The translations under genes and the position numbers were made by a program. The notes under the pieces are model-generated. The model had not been told where the DNA came from. It made no database searches and saw nothing but the letters and a program-made list of their open reading frames with translations. A DNA stretch of 64,000 nt from Skermanella sp. TT6 (lineage in GTDB: Bacteria; Pseudomonadota; Alphaproteobacteria; Azospirillales; Azospirillaceae): assembly GCF_016653635.2 (NCBI RefSeq), contig NZ_CP067421.1, forward strand, positions 744,001 to 808,000, read 5' to 3'. Shown here one piece after another: positions 18,302-26,212 of the stretch (positions are counted from its first letter, which is position 1; each line of letters begins with the position of its first letter).

Positions 18302-19213
18302 TCAGATCGACCAGCGCCTGTCGCCGACGAAGGCGATCGTCAGCCAGCGATCGCGTTCCGATCCGCCGATCGCCGCCCCGATCTCCTCGCGGATCTCGTC
18401 GAGGCGCCGGATGCTGTCGATCCGGAACGTTTGCGGCACGATCAGGTGGATCTCGATGAAACGGGAGCGGCCGACCTTGGCGACATAGGTCTCGTAGCCC
18501 TCGAAGCCGTATTTCTCCACCGTCGCCTCCGCGACGGCCCGGACGCTGCTGTCCAGGTTGCCCGGCGCGGCGAGGAGGATTTCCGAGATCGCCTGCCTCA
18601 CCGTCCTCACCGGCACCGGAAGGATGATCAGCGCCAGCAGGGCGAGGATGGCCGGATCGACGTAAGGCGCAAGGGCCTCGAAGCGCGTGCCCCGCAACAT
18701 CGCCGCGGCGATGAAGGCCACCAGCAGGGCCAGGGTGATCGTTCCCGACATCAGCCAGCCCTTGAGGTCGAGGGCGACGAACTCCGACCCGATCGCGCGG
18801 TTCGCCCGGCGGCCGGCGAAGAACATCGCGAAGCACGCGGCCGCGACGACGGCGGCGTAGACGATCGCCCAATCGAAGGAGAGATCGCGCCCGCCGGCCA
18901 GCAGCAGGCCGACCGCATTCACGAAGGCGTAGAAGGCGAGGAGGATCAGCAGGGCGCTGTTGAGCGCCAGCGCCATCGGTTCGAGGTGCCAGAAGCCCAG
19001 CTGGAAGCGCTCGCTCTTGTCGCGGGCGATGAGCCGCGTCACCATCAGCGCCAGCGCCGTCATGGAGGCGTCGACGGCCGAGAACATGCCGTCGAAGATG
19101 ATGGAGAGCGATCCGGACAGGATGCCGAAAAGGACCCCGGCCGCTCCGATGAGGACGGTGACGAGGATCGAGCGGCGTAGGACTTTCTGTTCGGCGTCGG
19201 CTGCGGGCATCAT
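18302..19213 (-). CDS. CDF-like (cation efflux fold) membrane protein with altered metal site
   Basis: Encodes 303 residues: six hydrophobic segments (to about 215) and a cytoplasmic ferredoxin-like domain (about 215-300), the architecture of SLC30/CDF exporters. The usual metal ligands look changed. Helix 2 reads FDGMFSAVD (D41, F44, D48), where family members normally have a His or Asp at the middle position. Helix 5 reads LDLKGWLMS (149-156), without the expected His and final Asp. It may therefore move something else or have another role. It starts 56 bases after the tamB stop and is probably the last gene of that unit. Tandem ATGs at 19213 and 19210 are both plausible starts. Confidence 0.75.
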   Translation of the reverse strand: MMPAADAEQKVLRRSILVTVLIGAAGVLFGILSGSLSIIFDGMFSAVDASMTALALMVTRLIARDKSERFQLGFWHLEPMALALNSALLILLAFYAFVNAVGLLLAGGRDLSFDWAIVYAAVVAAACFAMFFAGRRANRAIGSEFVALDLKGWLMSGTITLALLVAFIAAAMLRGTRFEALAPYVDPAILALLALIILPVPVRTVRQAISEILLAAPGNLDSSVRAVAEATVEKYGFEGYETYVAKVGRSRFIEIHLIVPQTFRIDSIRRLDEIREEIGAAIGGSERDRWLTIAFVGDRRWSI

Positions 19214-19269
19214 CGAACTCCAACTGATTGGGCAGGCTGCTTTGCTCCCCGGCGGTTCCCGCCAGTCCC

Positions 19270-22200
19270 TCAGTATTCCCATTCGTACAGCACGCCGATA
19301 CTGGCGCCCGAGTTGGTCCCGACATCGGTGCGGAGCCTCAGGTTCCTGGTCAGGGTGATCTCGACCACGGCCCGGCTGCCCGCCTCGCCGACGCGCTGCT
19401 CGGCGCCGACATAGACGTCGCGCGAGACGTAGCGGCCGGCAGCGACGCCGGTACCCGACAGGCCTTCGCCCGGCTTGCCGCTCAGCAGCTCGAGCCGGTC
19501 GATGCCCAGCGTGCCGCGCACCCTGTCGATGACGCCGGGAGCGCCGCCGATGCCGGTGAGACGGCTGATGGAGTGCGCGATCTGGACGGCCTCGATCGCG
19601 CTGAGATTGCTGAACGGCTTGTTGAACAGGACGCGCGAGAGGATCTCGTCCTGCGGCAGCTCGGGCGAGGAGGTCAGCGTGATCCTGGGGGCGGACGCGC
19701 GTCCCGTGACCACCACCTGCGCCGTGATGTCGGCGGTCCTGGCCTGGGCACTGATGTCCAGCATCGGATCGGCGCTGCCGTCGCCGGTGAAATCGATGTC
19801 GGCCCGGGTGAATTCGAACCATGTGGTCAGCAGGTCGAGCGTGCCGCTGACCAGCCTCAGCCCGCCGCCCGGGACCGGCTTGGCCGTCGTGCCGCCGACC
19901 GTCGCATCGGACGACAGTTCGATCGCCAATCCGCGGCCGCGCACGAAAATCCGGTTCTCCGCCTTCACGGCGATGTCGAGCCGGAGCCGGAACGGCGACG
20001 CCGCGGACAGCTTCGCCGGGGCGGTGCCGCCCGGCCGGTTGATTTCCTCCACCTGGATCTCGGCCACGGCGGACGGCATCCGTTCCGGTATCCGGATCTC
20101 GGCATGCCGGATCGTAACCGGTCCCTGGAGCAGCGGGGCGTCGAGCGGTCCGGTCAGGGTCAGCACCGTGTCGATCCTCGCCGTGACGAGGTCGGTCTGG
20201 ACGAGCTGCGCATCGCCGGCCCGGATCCGCAGGTCGAAGGCCCGTGGGTCGTCCGGATCGACGTTCACCGAGCCGGCGGCCTCGACGGTGCCGCCGCCCG
20301 GCGTACGTCCGTCGAACCGGTCGACCGTCAGGCGACTGCCGTCGCCGCGCAGCCGCAGGGCGATCCCGTTGATCACCGCGCCCGCCGCCCGGTTCTCGTA
20401 ACGCCCATCGGCTATTCTGGCGTCTCCACCCAGCCGCGGATCGCCGAGCGAGCCGGCAAGGTCGAGATTGACGTCGAGTCGCCCCTGCGCCTGGTCGCCG
20501 GTGTCGGCGAGCAGGTCGTTCAGGATCGCGAGTTCGACATGGCCGCGCAGTACCCCGCTGACGGGGACGTTCCGCGGCAGGTCCACCGTCAGCGGTTCCC
20601 GGCGCAGCACCAGCGGCAAGTCCGCCTGGAACCGCATGTCGACACCGTCGCGTCGGCGGGTCGCGGCCTTGCCGTCCAGGGCCAGCCGGCCGTCCCGCCA
20701 CCGGCCGGTGGCGCCGATGTCGATGCCGGTCAGTCCCGCGGCCTCTCCGCCCCTCAGGCTCACGTCGGTTGCCCGCAGGTCCAGGTCGGCGCGCGGATCG
20801 GCGAGGGTGCCGCCGAAGACCGCCTTCCCGTCCAAGCGGCCGGTGACTTCATGATCGGGCGTCGCCAGGGAGACCAGCGCCAGCGGGATCCGGATCAGGG
20901 TGGCGGTGCCGTCCAGGGCGTTGCGGACCAGTCCGCCGTCCAGGGCGACGCGGGCCTCCCGGCTGGCGAGGAGCAGGTTGCGGACTTCGAGGATGTCGGG
21001 GCCGATGGTCGCGGTCGCCGGACCGGCCAGCCGGAACGGCTCGCCGGCATAGGCGCCGTCCAGCTTGTCGACTCCGAGCCGCCGGAGAGCTCCTTCCCGG
21101 GTCAAGCTGCCCGCGAGCCTCACCCGTACGGGCTGCGCCGGAGCGCCGGCGACGGCAACGCCCATGCCGTCCAGCCTGCCGTCGAACCGAATCCCGCCCG
21201 GCGCGGCGCTGACGTCGGCGTTCAGGTCGAGCCGGCTGGCCGTCAGCACGGGACCCTCCGGACCGGTGACCGACAGGTTCCTTGCCCCGAGGGCGGCGGT
21301 CGCGGCCTGCCGGCCCCGAGCATCGTCAAGCCTGACCTCCAGCCGGCCGCTGCCGCCCAGCATCCGGCCGGCCAGGGCGGAGAAGGCGCCGAGATCGCCG
21401 ATGTCGCCGGCCAGCCGGCCCGTCGCGGTCATGCGGTCGAGCGCCATCCTGACGGCGCCGGTGATCCGGTCGTGCCCGGCCCACAGCGATATCCCGGTCA
21501 GGTCGAGGCGTTGTCCTTCCAGCGTGAAGGCGGATCTGGCATCGAGCGGCTGCCGGCCCACGACGGCCCTGGCGTCCAGGGTGCCGCGCGATGCTCCCGG
21601 CGCCAGGGTCGCCCGCACAGAGAGATCGGCGCGCGGCACGGCGCGGCCTGACAGGACGAGATCGCGGCCGGCCAGATCGGCCCGGAGTTCCAGCGCGTCG
21701 AGCGGCCCGGTCGCGGTGCCGTCCACCACGGACGATCCGGCCACCGCGGTCTCCAACGGTTCGGCGAGGACGTCGAGGCGGGGCAGGCTGGCGCGCCACT
21801 CGGCATCCAGTGCGCCTCCGCGGAGAGTCGCCGACGCCGTGAGCGCCGCATGCCGGCCCTCGATCCTTAGGCCGGACAGGTCGATCGAGCCGTCGGCCCC
21901 CACGGTCACGAGACCGGCCAGATCCACCTCGCGGCCGACCAGGGCGTCGACCGCGGGATGGATCCGGCCGGTGCGCAGGCCGGTGGCGGTGCCGGTCACG
22001 TCCGCCCGGACCAGGACCGCCTGATCGCCGGCGGTCAGGTCGGCGCCGAGCACGGCCGCTCCTTCGAGCGGCACCCCGGCGATGCCCGCCAAGTGCTTCA
22101 GGTCGGGCATGTCGAGCGCGACCCGGGCGCCGACTGCCCGCCAGTCGCGGACGAGGGCGGTGGCGCTCAGGGTCCCGATGGCGGCGCCGACCCGAATGCC

Positions 22201-23490
22201 GTCTACGCGAATCTCCCCGGTGCCGGGAAGGACCACGGCGCTGCCGGAAATCCTCACTTCCGGGCCGGCCAACCGGGCGATGAGCGGGTCCCCGGCGGCG
22301 ATCCCGTCGATGGCGAGATCGGCGGCGACGGTCGGTGCGTCGGCCGGCCCGGCGGCTTTCCCCGAGAGCCGGACGTGCTCCCATCCGACCTCGGGAGCGA
22401 GGGTGCGCAGCGACGAACCGGCATCGGCCTCCAGCGCATAGTCGAAGTCGAGCTCCGGGGGATCGAACCGGTAGGTGCCGGAAAGCTCCAGTGTTCCGGC
22501 TGCCAGCTTCACGCGGGCGCCGGTGAGCGCGATCCTGCGGCCCGGCTCGAGGGCGGCTTCCGCCTGAAAGGCGACGCCGTCACCGATCAGCGCGGCGGTT
22601 CGCGGGTCGAGCAATCGGTCGAGCGGTCGGGAGAGGGCGGCGTCACCGCTGATCGTCAGGCCGTAGCCCGCAGCGCCGTCCGCACCCGGAATACCGCGGA
22701 TCGTGGCATCGGCGGCGACGCGCGCTATGTCGCCGGCGCTGCCGTCCAGCCGGCCCCGCCAGCCGGACAGGGGGCCGGAGCCGCGCAGGGCGAGAGTGAT
22801 CGGCGGCAGGCCGGGAACGCCGGCAGCCCGTGCGATCACGCCGCCCTCCGGCTCCTCCACCGTCAGGTCGATGTCGAAGCGTTCGGCGCCCGGCGCGTGG
22901 CTCAGCGCCAGCTTGCCGGTGCCCGGCCGGTCCAGGCGGCCGATCCCGAGGTTCGCGCCGATCCCGGCGCCGCCGCGGCCCAACCGGGCGCTGCCGTCGA
23001 TCGTCAGGCTGGCCGCCTCGCCGCCGAGCACGGGGGCGCCCAAGTCGAGCTGCCGCACCGTCAGCCTTCGGAGATCGAGGCCGACCAGCAGGTCGGGAAG
23101 CCGGGGCAGGCCGGAGGGTTCGTTCTCGGGTGGAGGCTCCGGCGCGCCGGCGGGGAGTCGCTCCAGGACCATGCGGCTGACATCGAGGCCGCTGATCCGG
23201 ACCTCCCGCCGGAACAGGGCTCCCGGCGTCCAGTCCAGCTCGGCCTGATCGACGGTGAGCCATATGCCCTGGCCGTCGGCGATGGCGAGGTCGCGGATGG
23301 TGGCATCGAGGCTCCAGCTGAATCCGAGGCTGCCGATCGTGACGGTGCGGCCCGGGCCGCTCAGCAGGTCCTGGATCCGGCCGGTGACCCAGCCGGGACC
23401 GCTCTCCCCGGATCGCCCCTGGATCATGACGGCGCCTGCCGCGCTGGCGAGCAGCAAAGCCGCAGCCCACCGGCGAACCCGACTTCCCAT
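19270..23490 (-). CDS. tamB: TamB (DUF490) envelope bridge protein
   Basis: Encodes 1406 residues. An N-terminal signal anchor (about 7-25) is followed by a very long, beta-rich periplasmic region with repeated SLTIDGSARL, VDGIRVGAAIG and LDLRATDVSL-like strands, as in AsmA-like lipid-transfer tubes. The DUF490 domain occupies about the last 350 residues and ends in SIGVLYEWEY. TamB works with the outer-membrane barrel TamA in E. coli, and its family is implicated in moving phospholipids across the periplasm. No tamA lies in the window. The gene sits 39 bases behind mlaA, so it is tied to an RND/MlaA unit. Confidence 0.9.
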   Translation of the reverse strand: MGSRVRRWAAALLLASAAGAVMIQGRSGESGPGWVTGRIQDLLSGPGRTVTIGSLGFSWSLDATIRDLAIADGQGIWLTVDQAELDWTPGALFRREVRISGLDVSRMVLERLPAGAPEPPPENEPSGLPRLPDLLVGLDLRRLTVRQLDLGAPVLGGEAASLTIDGSARLGRGGAGIGANLGIGRLDRPGTGKLALSHAPGAERFDIDLTVEEPEGGVIARAAGVPGLPPITLALRGSGPLSGWRGRLDGSAGDIARVAADATIRGIPGADGAAGYGLTISGDAALSRPLDRLLDPRTAALIGDGVAFQAEAALEPGRRIALTGARVKLAAGTLELSGTYRFDPPELDFDYALEADAGSSLRTLAPEVGWEHVRLSGKAAGPADAPTVAADLAIDGIAAGDPLIARLAGPEVRISGSAVVLPGTGEIRVDGIRVGAAIGTLSATALVRDWRAVGARVALDMPDLKHLAGIAGVPLEGAAVLGADLTAGDQAVLVRADVTGTATGLRTGRIHPAVDALVGREVDLAGLVTVGADGSIDLSGLRIEGRHAALTASATLRGGALDAEWRASLPRLDVLAEPLETAVAGSSVVDGTATGPLDALELRADLAGRDLVLSGRAVPRADLSVRATLAPGASRGTLDARAVVGRQPLDARSAFTLEGQRLDLTGISLWAGHDRITGAVRMALDRMTATGRLAGDIGDLGAFSALAGRMLGGSGRLEVRLDDARGRQAATAALGARNLSVTGPEGPVLTASRLDLNADVSAAPGGIRFDGRLDGMGVAVAGAPAQPVRVRLAGSLTREGALRRLGVDKLDGAYAGEPFRLAGPATATIGPDILEVRNLLLASREARVALDGGLVRNALDGTATLIRIPLALVSLATPDHEVTGRLDGKAVFGGTLADPRADLDLRATDVSLRGGEAAGLTGIDIGATGRWRDGRLALDGKAATRRRDGVDMRFQADLPLVLRREPLTVDLPRNVPVSGVLRGHVELAILNDLLADTGDQAQGRLDVNLDLAGSLGDPRLGGDARIADGRYENRAAGAVINGIALRLRGDGSRLTVDRFDGRTPGGGTVEAAGSVNVDPDDPRAFDLRIRAGDAQLVQTDLVTARIDTVLTLTGPLDAPLLQGPVTIRHAEIRIPERMPSAVAEIQVEEINRPGGTAPAKLSAASPFRLRLDIAVKAENRIFVRGRGLAIELSSDATVGGTTAKPVPGGGLRLVSGTLDLLTTWFEFTRADIDFTGDGSADPMLDISAQARTADITAQVVVTGRASAPRITLTSSPELPQDEILSRVLFNKPFSNLSAIEAVQIAHSISRLTGIGGAPGVIDRVRGTLGIDRLELLSGKPGEGLSGTGVAAGRYVSRDVYVGAEQRVGEAGSRAVVEITLTRNLRLRTDVGTNSGASIGVLYEWEY

Positions 23491-23529
23491 GAGACTTCGC
23501 CTTCGCTTGCGATGCTTCCGCGCCCGCGC

Positions 23530-24315
23530 TCATTCGGGAGGCGGAGCATCGCGGTTCACCTGGCTATCCCGCTTGGCCATCCAGCCATAGCGGATCAATT
23601 CGTATTCGAAGGGCGACCCCGTCGAATGGTACCGGAAGGGCACGCGGTAGCGGGCATCGATCTGCTGGATTCCATAGGGAACGTAGTCATAGGCGGTGGC
23701 GTCCAGGATCGAGTTCGGGATGGCGAAAGCGAGGGTCGCCCAGTCCACCGCCGTTCCGACCGCGTCGCGCAGGTTGGACGGGCCCAGGGCGGGCAGCACC
23801 AGGTAGGGTCCGGCGTCCACGCCCCAGATGCCCAGGGTCTGGCCGAAATCGGCATTCTGCCGCGGAACGCCCAGTTCGGTGGCGACGTCGAACAGGCCGA
23901 ACAGCCCGACGGTCGAGTTGATCATGAACCGGCCCAGCGTCGGGGTCGCCTTGTCGGGGCTTGCCTGAAGCACCGAGTTGGTGAAGGTGGTGATCTCGCC
24001 CAGGTTCTGGAAGAACGACGACACCCTGCGGCGCACGAAACGGGGGACGACGAACTTGTAGGCGTCCACGACCGGAACGAGGACATACCGGTCGAGCTGG
24101 GCGTTGAACTTGTAGATGCGGCGGTTGGCCCCCTCCAGCGGATCATGGACGAGCAGGACGTCGCGGGCCCGGTCCGGATCGGCCGAAACCGCGGCCAGAT
24201 CCCGGCGGGGCGGCTCATGCCGCCCGGTCCCGGCCGGACCGGCGCATCCGCCGGCCGCTAGCAGGAAGACGAGGGCCAGATGCGCGGCGGGGCGCCGGGG
24301 CAAGCGGCGCCTCAT
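23530..24315 (-). CDS. mlaA: MlaA (VacJ) outer-membrane lipoprotein
   Basis: Encodes 261 residues with a lipoprotein signal (LAAGGC, acylation at C24). The MlaA core follows: DPLEGANRRIYKFNAQLD, NLGEITTFTNSVLQ, GRFMINSTVGLFGLFDVA, then DFGQTLGIWGV and GPYLVLPALGPSNLRDAVG. In Mla systems this protein draws mislocalised phospholipids from the outer leaflet. ATG 24315 overlaps the hydrolase stop by four bases (ATGA), implying translational coupling. None of the other mla genes (MlaB-F) is nearby; the partners here are an RND pump and TamB. Confidence 0.93.
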   Translation of the reverse strand: MRRRLPRRPAAHLALVFLLAAGGCAGPAGTGRHEPPRRDLAAVSADPDRARDVLLVHDPLEGANRRIYKFNAQLDRYVLVPVVDAYKFVVPRFVRRRVSSFFQNLGEITTFTNSVLQASPDKATPTLGRFMINSTVGLFGLFDVATELGVPRQNADFGQTLGIWGVDAGPYLVLPALGPSNLRDAVGTAVDWATLAFAIPNSILDATAYDYVPYGIQQIDARYRVPFRYHSTGSPFEYELIRYGWMAKRDSQVNRDAPPPE

Positions 24316-25649
24316 CGGGAAAAGAAGTCGGCCATGAACGCGGCGACGGCACGGTGCTGGAGGTTTCCCATATGGCCGCCGTTGGGGAAGATACGGGCGC
24401 GCGGACCGAACAGCCGGAGGAGTCCGTCCAGGTCGCCCGGCGCCAGGATCACGTCGTCGCGGTTCGTCATCAGCCAGATCCTGTCCTCGTGCGAAAGCCA
24501 CTCCCCGATGGCGGAGAGGCTTGTCCCGTCGAGCAGATCCTGCCGCGTGCGTCCCGGCTCCCGGTCCAGGTAGGTGTCCGCCAGCATGTCGTCGAAGTAA
24601 TCGAGCAGGCTCGTGCGAAGCGCCACGGCCAGGTACTCCGACAGGGGCGTCGTGGACAGGAACGGGAGATCCCGGGGGAAGATGTACCCGGCCCCGGTCA
24701 TCACGTCGGAAGTGAAGACAAGGTTCGCCGCGGATAGCCGGAAGGCCAGGCCGATCGCCGTGGCGAGCTGGTCGTCGGAGGGGCTGAGCCTCCGGTAAGC
24801 CTCGATCTTGAGATCCGGATCCTGGAAATCGAGGGCGTCGGCGCCCGGATATGCCGCCAGCCGGGTGACCGCCCGGTTCAGGAAAGCATCCAGCCCATAG
24901 ATCCCGTCGGGCAGCCCGCGCACCAGCATGGCATCGATTTCCTTCACGGAGCGGTAGACGCTGAGGGGCGGATTGATCAGGAGGACCCGATCGAACCCGA
25001 AACCCGCCTGCCCCAAGCCCGGCATCTCGTCATCAAGCTTCGCGACGTGAGCGGCATGCCACCCGCCCAGGCTGTAGCCGGTCAGGTAGTATCGGGAAAT
25101 CCCGACGGATCTTCGAAGCCGGCCGTCGATCAGGCGCATGAGGCCGTGCAGGTCGGCGGCGTCCGATTCCGGATACCCCGGCAACCGCGTCGTGCTGGCG
25201 TTTACGATGAAGTTCGCATGCGTCGGCGACGGAAGAAGGACGACATGCATTCCGGCCGCATGCAGCACCTGGCCGAGCATCAGCATATGGCGGGACTGGT
25301 CGTCGGCGCCGGTACCCGCGATCACGAAGACCAGCGGCGCCTCGTGGTCCTGAAGAAGGGTCGAATAGCGGAGGCGGTCGGTGTGCCAGAACCCTTCGGG
25401 CACCTCCCTGGCTTCGAAGACCTTGAGCTCCCGCCGGACGACCCTGGCGTCCGCCGGGAGCTGGACCCGGAACTCCGCCGGCGTGCCCAGCACCGTCGCG
25501 GTCCAGGGATTGTCGAAGGGATAGTCATAAGGCAGGGTGGCGGGCGGGCCGGGGCTGGGATCGCCCCCGCCCGGCGGCGGGCGCTGCGCGCAGCCGGCCG
25601 CGAGGAGCAGGCAGAGCGCCGCGACCAGGATGCGAGCCGGCGAGGTCAC
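24312..25649 (-). CDS. alpha/beta-hydrolase lipoprotein
   Basis: Encodes 445 residues. The lipoprotein signal has the lipobox LAAGC with C20. The alpha/beta-hydrolase core shows a probable oxyanion region FVIAGTGADD and the nucleophile elbow GYSLGG. A late Asp is present in MTNRDDVI and a late His in NGGHMGN, completing a plausible Ser-Asp-His triad. I know of no named family; an envelope lipase or esterase acting on membrane lipid is the natural guess. Start is GTG 25649, since GTGA overlaps the upstream stop by four bases. It is followed by a four-base overlap with mlaA. Confidence 0.75.
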   Translation of the reverse strand: MTSPARILVAALCLLLAAGCAQRPPPGGGDPSPGPPATLPYDYPFDNPWTATVLGTPAEFRVQLPADARVVRRELKVFEAREVPEGFWHTDRLRYSTLLQDHEAPLVFVIAGTGADDQSRHMLMLGQVLHAAGMHVVLLPSPTHANFIVNASTTRLPGYPESDAADLHGLMRLIDGRLRRSVGISRYYLTGYSLGGWHAAHVAKLDDEMPGLGQAGFGFDRVLLINPPLSVYRSVKEIDAMLVRGLPDGIYGLDAFLNRAVTRLAAYPGADALDFQDPDLKIEAYRRLSPSDDQLATAIGLAFRLSAANLVFTSDVMTGAGYIFPRDLPFLSTTPLSEYLAVALRTSLLDYFDDMLADTYLDREPGRTRQDLLDGTSLSAIGEWLSHEDRIWLMTNRDDVILAPGDLDGLLRLFGPRARIFPNGGHMGNLQHRAVAAFMADFFSR

Positions 25650-26212
25650 CGCCGGACGACGACTTCGGCGGCGGCGAGGCGCTGGAACAGGCGCCGCCGG
25701 CGATCGGGAGGCAGCCACTCGTACAGGAACATCTCGAGCGGTTTCCAGATCGAGACCCATCCCAGGATGACGAAGCTTTCCTGCACGATCCGCGTGATCG
25801 GGCGGGCGGGAAGGTTCTCCGTCACATGCCAGGCGAGCAGGAGGCAGGTGGCGAGCGTCGCGAAGCCGATCAACCCCGCGCGGCGCCCGGCCCTGAACAG
25901 CTCCCTGATCCTCTTGGACTCGGCTTTCGCGCTCGAGGCGAAATGGTCTGTCAGGGCGTCGGCGATATCGGGCGGCGAGGGCGTCGGCACCTCCTCCGTC
26001 GCTTCGGCGGCCGGCAGGTGGATGACGATGCGGACCGGCTGGTTCGCCGGCAGCTCCTTCGTCCTCTGGAGAAGATACTCGTCCGCCTCCTCCGTCAGTC
26101 TGCCCGCGCGGAACGGCGACGGGTCCAGGTCGGCGAAGAGTTGCGAAAGCCTGCCCAGCCTGATGTCGATGTCGCCGCCGGTCCGCTCCGCCGGCATCGC
26201 CGCTCGGTTCAT
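25646..26212 (-). CDS. unknown protein with C-terminal membrane segments
   Basis: Encodes 188 residues. The N-terminal 90 are soluble (ADLDPSPFRAGRLTEEADEYLLQ, then QPVRIVIHLPAAE). A basic helix (AESKRIRELFRAGRRAG) precedes one clear membrane segment near 122-140 and a second weaker one near 155-170 (ESFVILGWVSIWKPLEMFLYEW). I recognise no family. It overlaps the RND stop (ATGA at 26212-26209) and the next gene (GTGA), so it is produced in step with the pump and the hydrolase. A membrane accessory subunit is likely from context alone. Confidence 0.65.
   Translation of the reverse strand: MNRAAMPAERTGGDIDIRLGRLSQLFADLDPSPFRAGRLTEEADEYLLQRTKELPANQPVRIVIHLPAAEATEEVPTPSPPDIADALTDHFASSAKAESKRIRELFRAGRRAGLIGFATLATCLLLAWHVTENLPARPITRIVQESFVILGWVSIWKPLEMFLYEWLPPDRRRRLFQRLAAAEVVVRR

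Noticed and set aside
19228-24261. Long plus-strand open frames (about 800 and 770 codons) opposite tamB and mlaA
   Set aside because: They are antisense to genes with clear family features and have no ribosome site or domain; GC-rich DNA leaves such frames open by codon bias.
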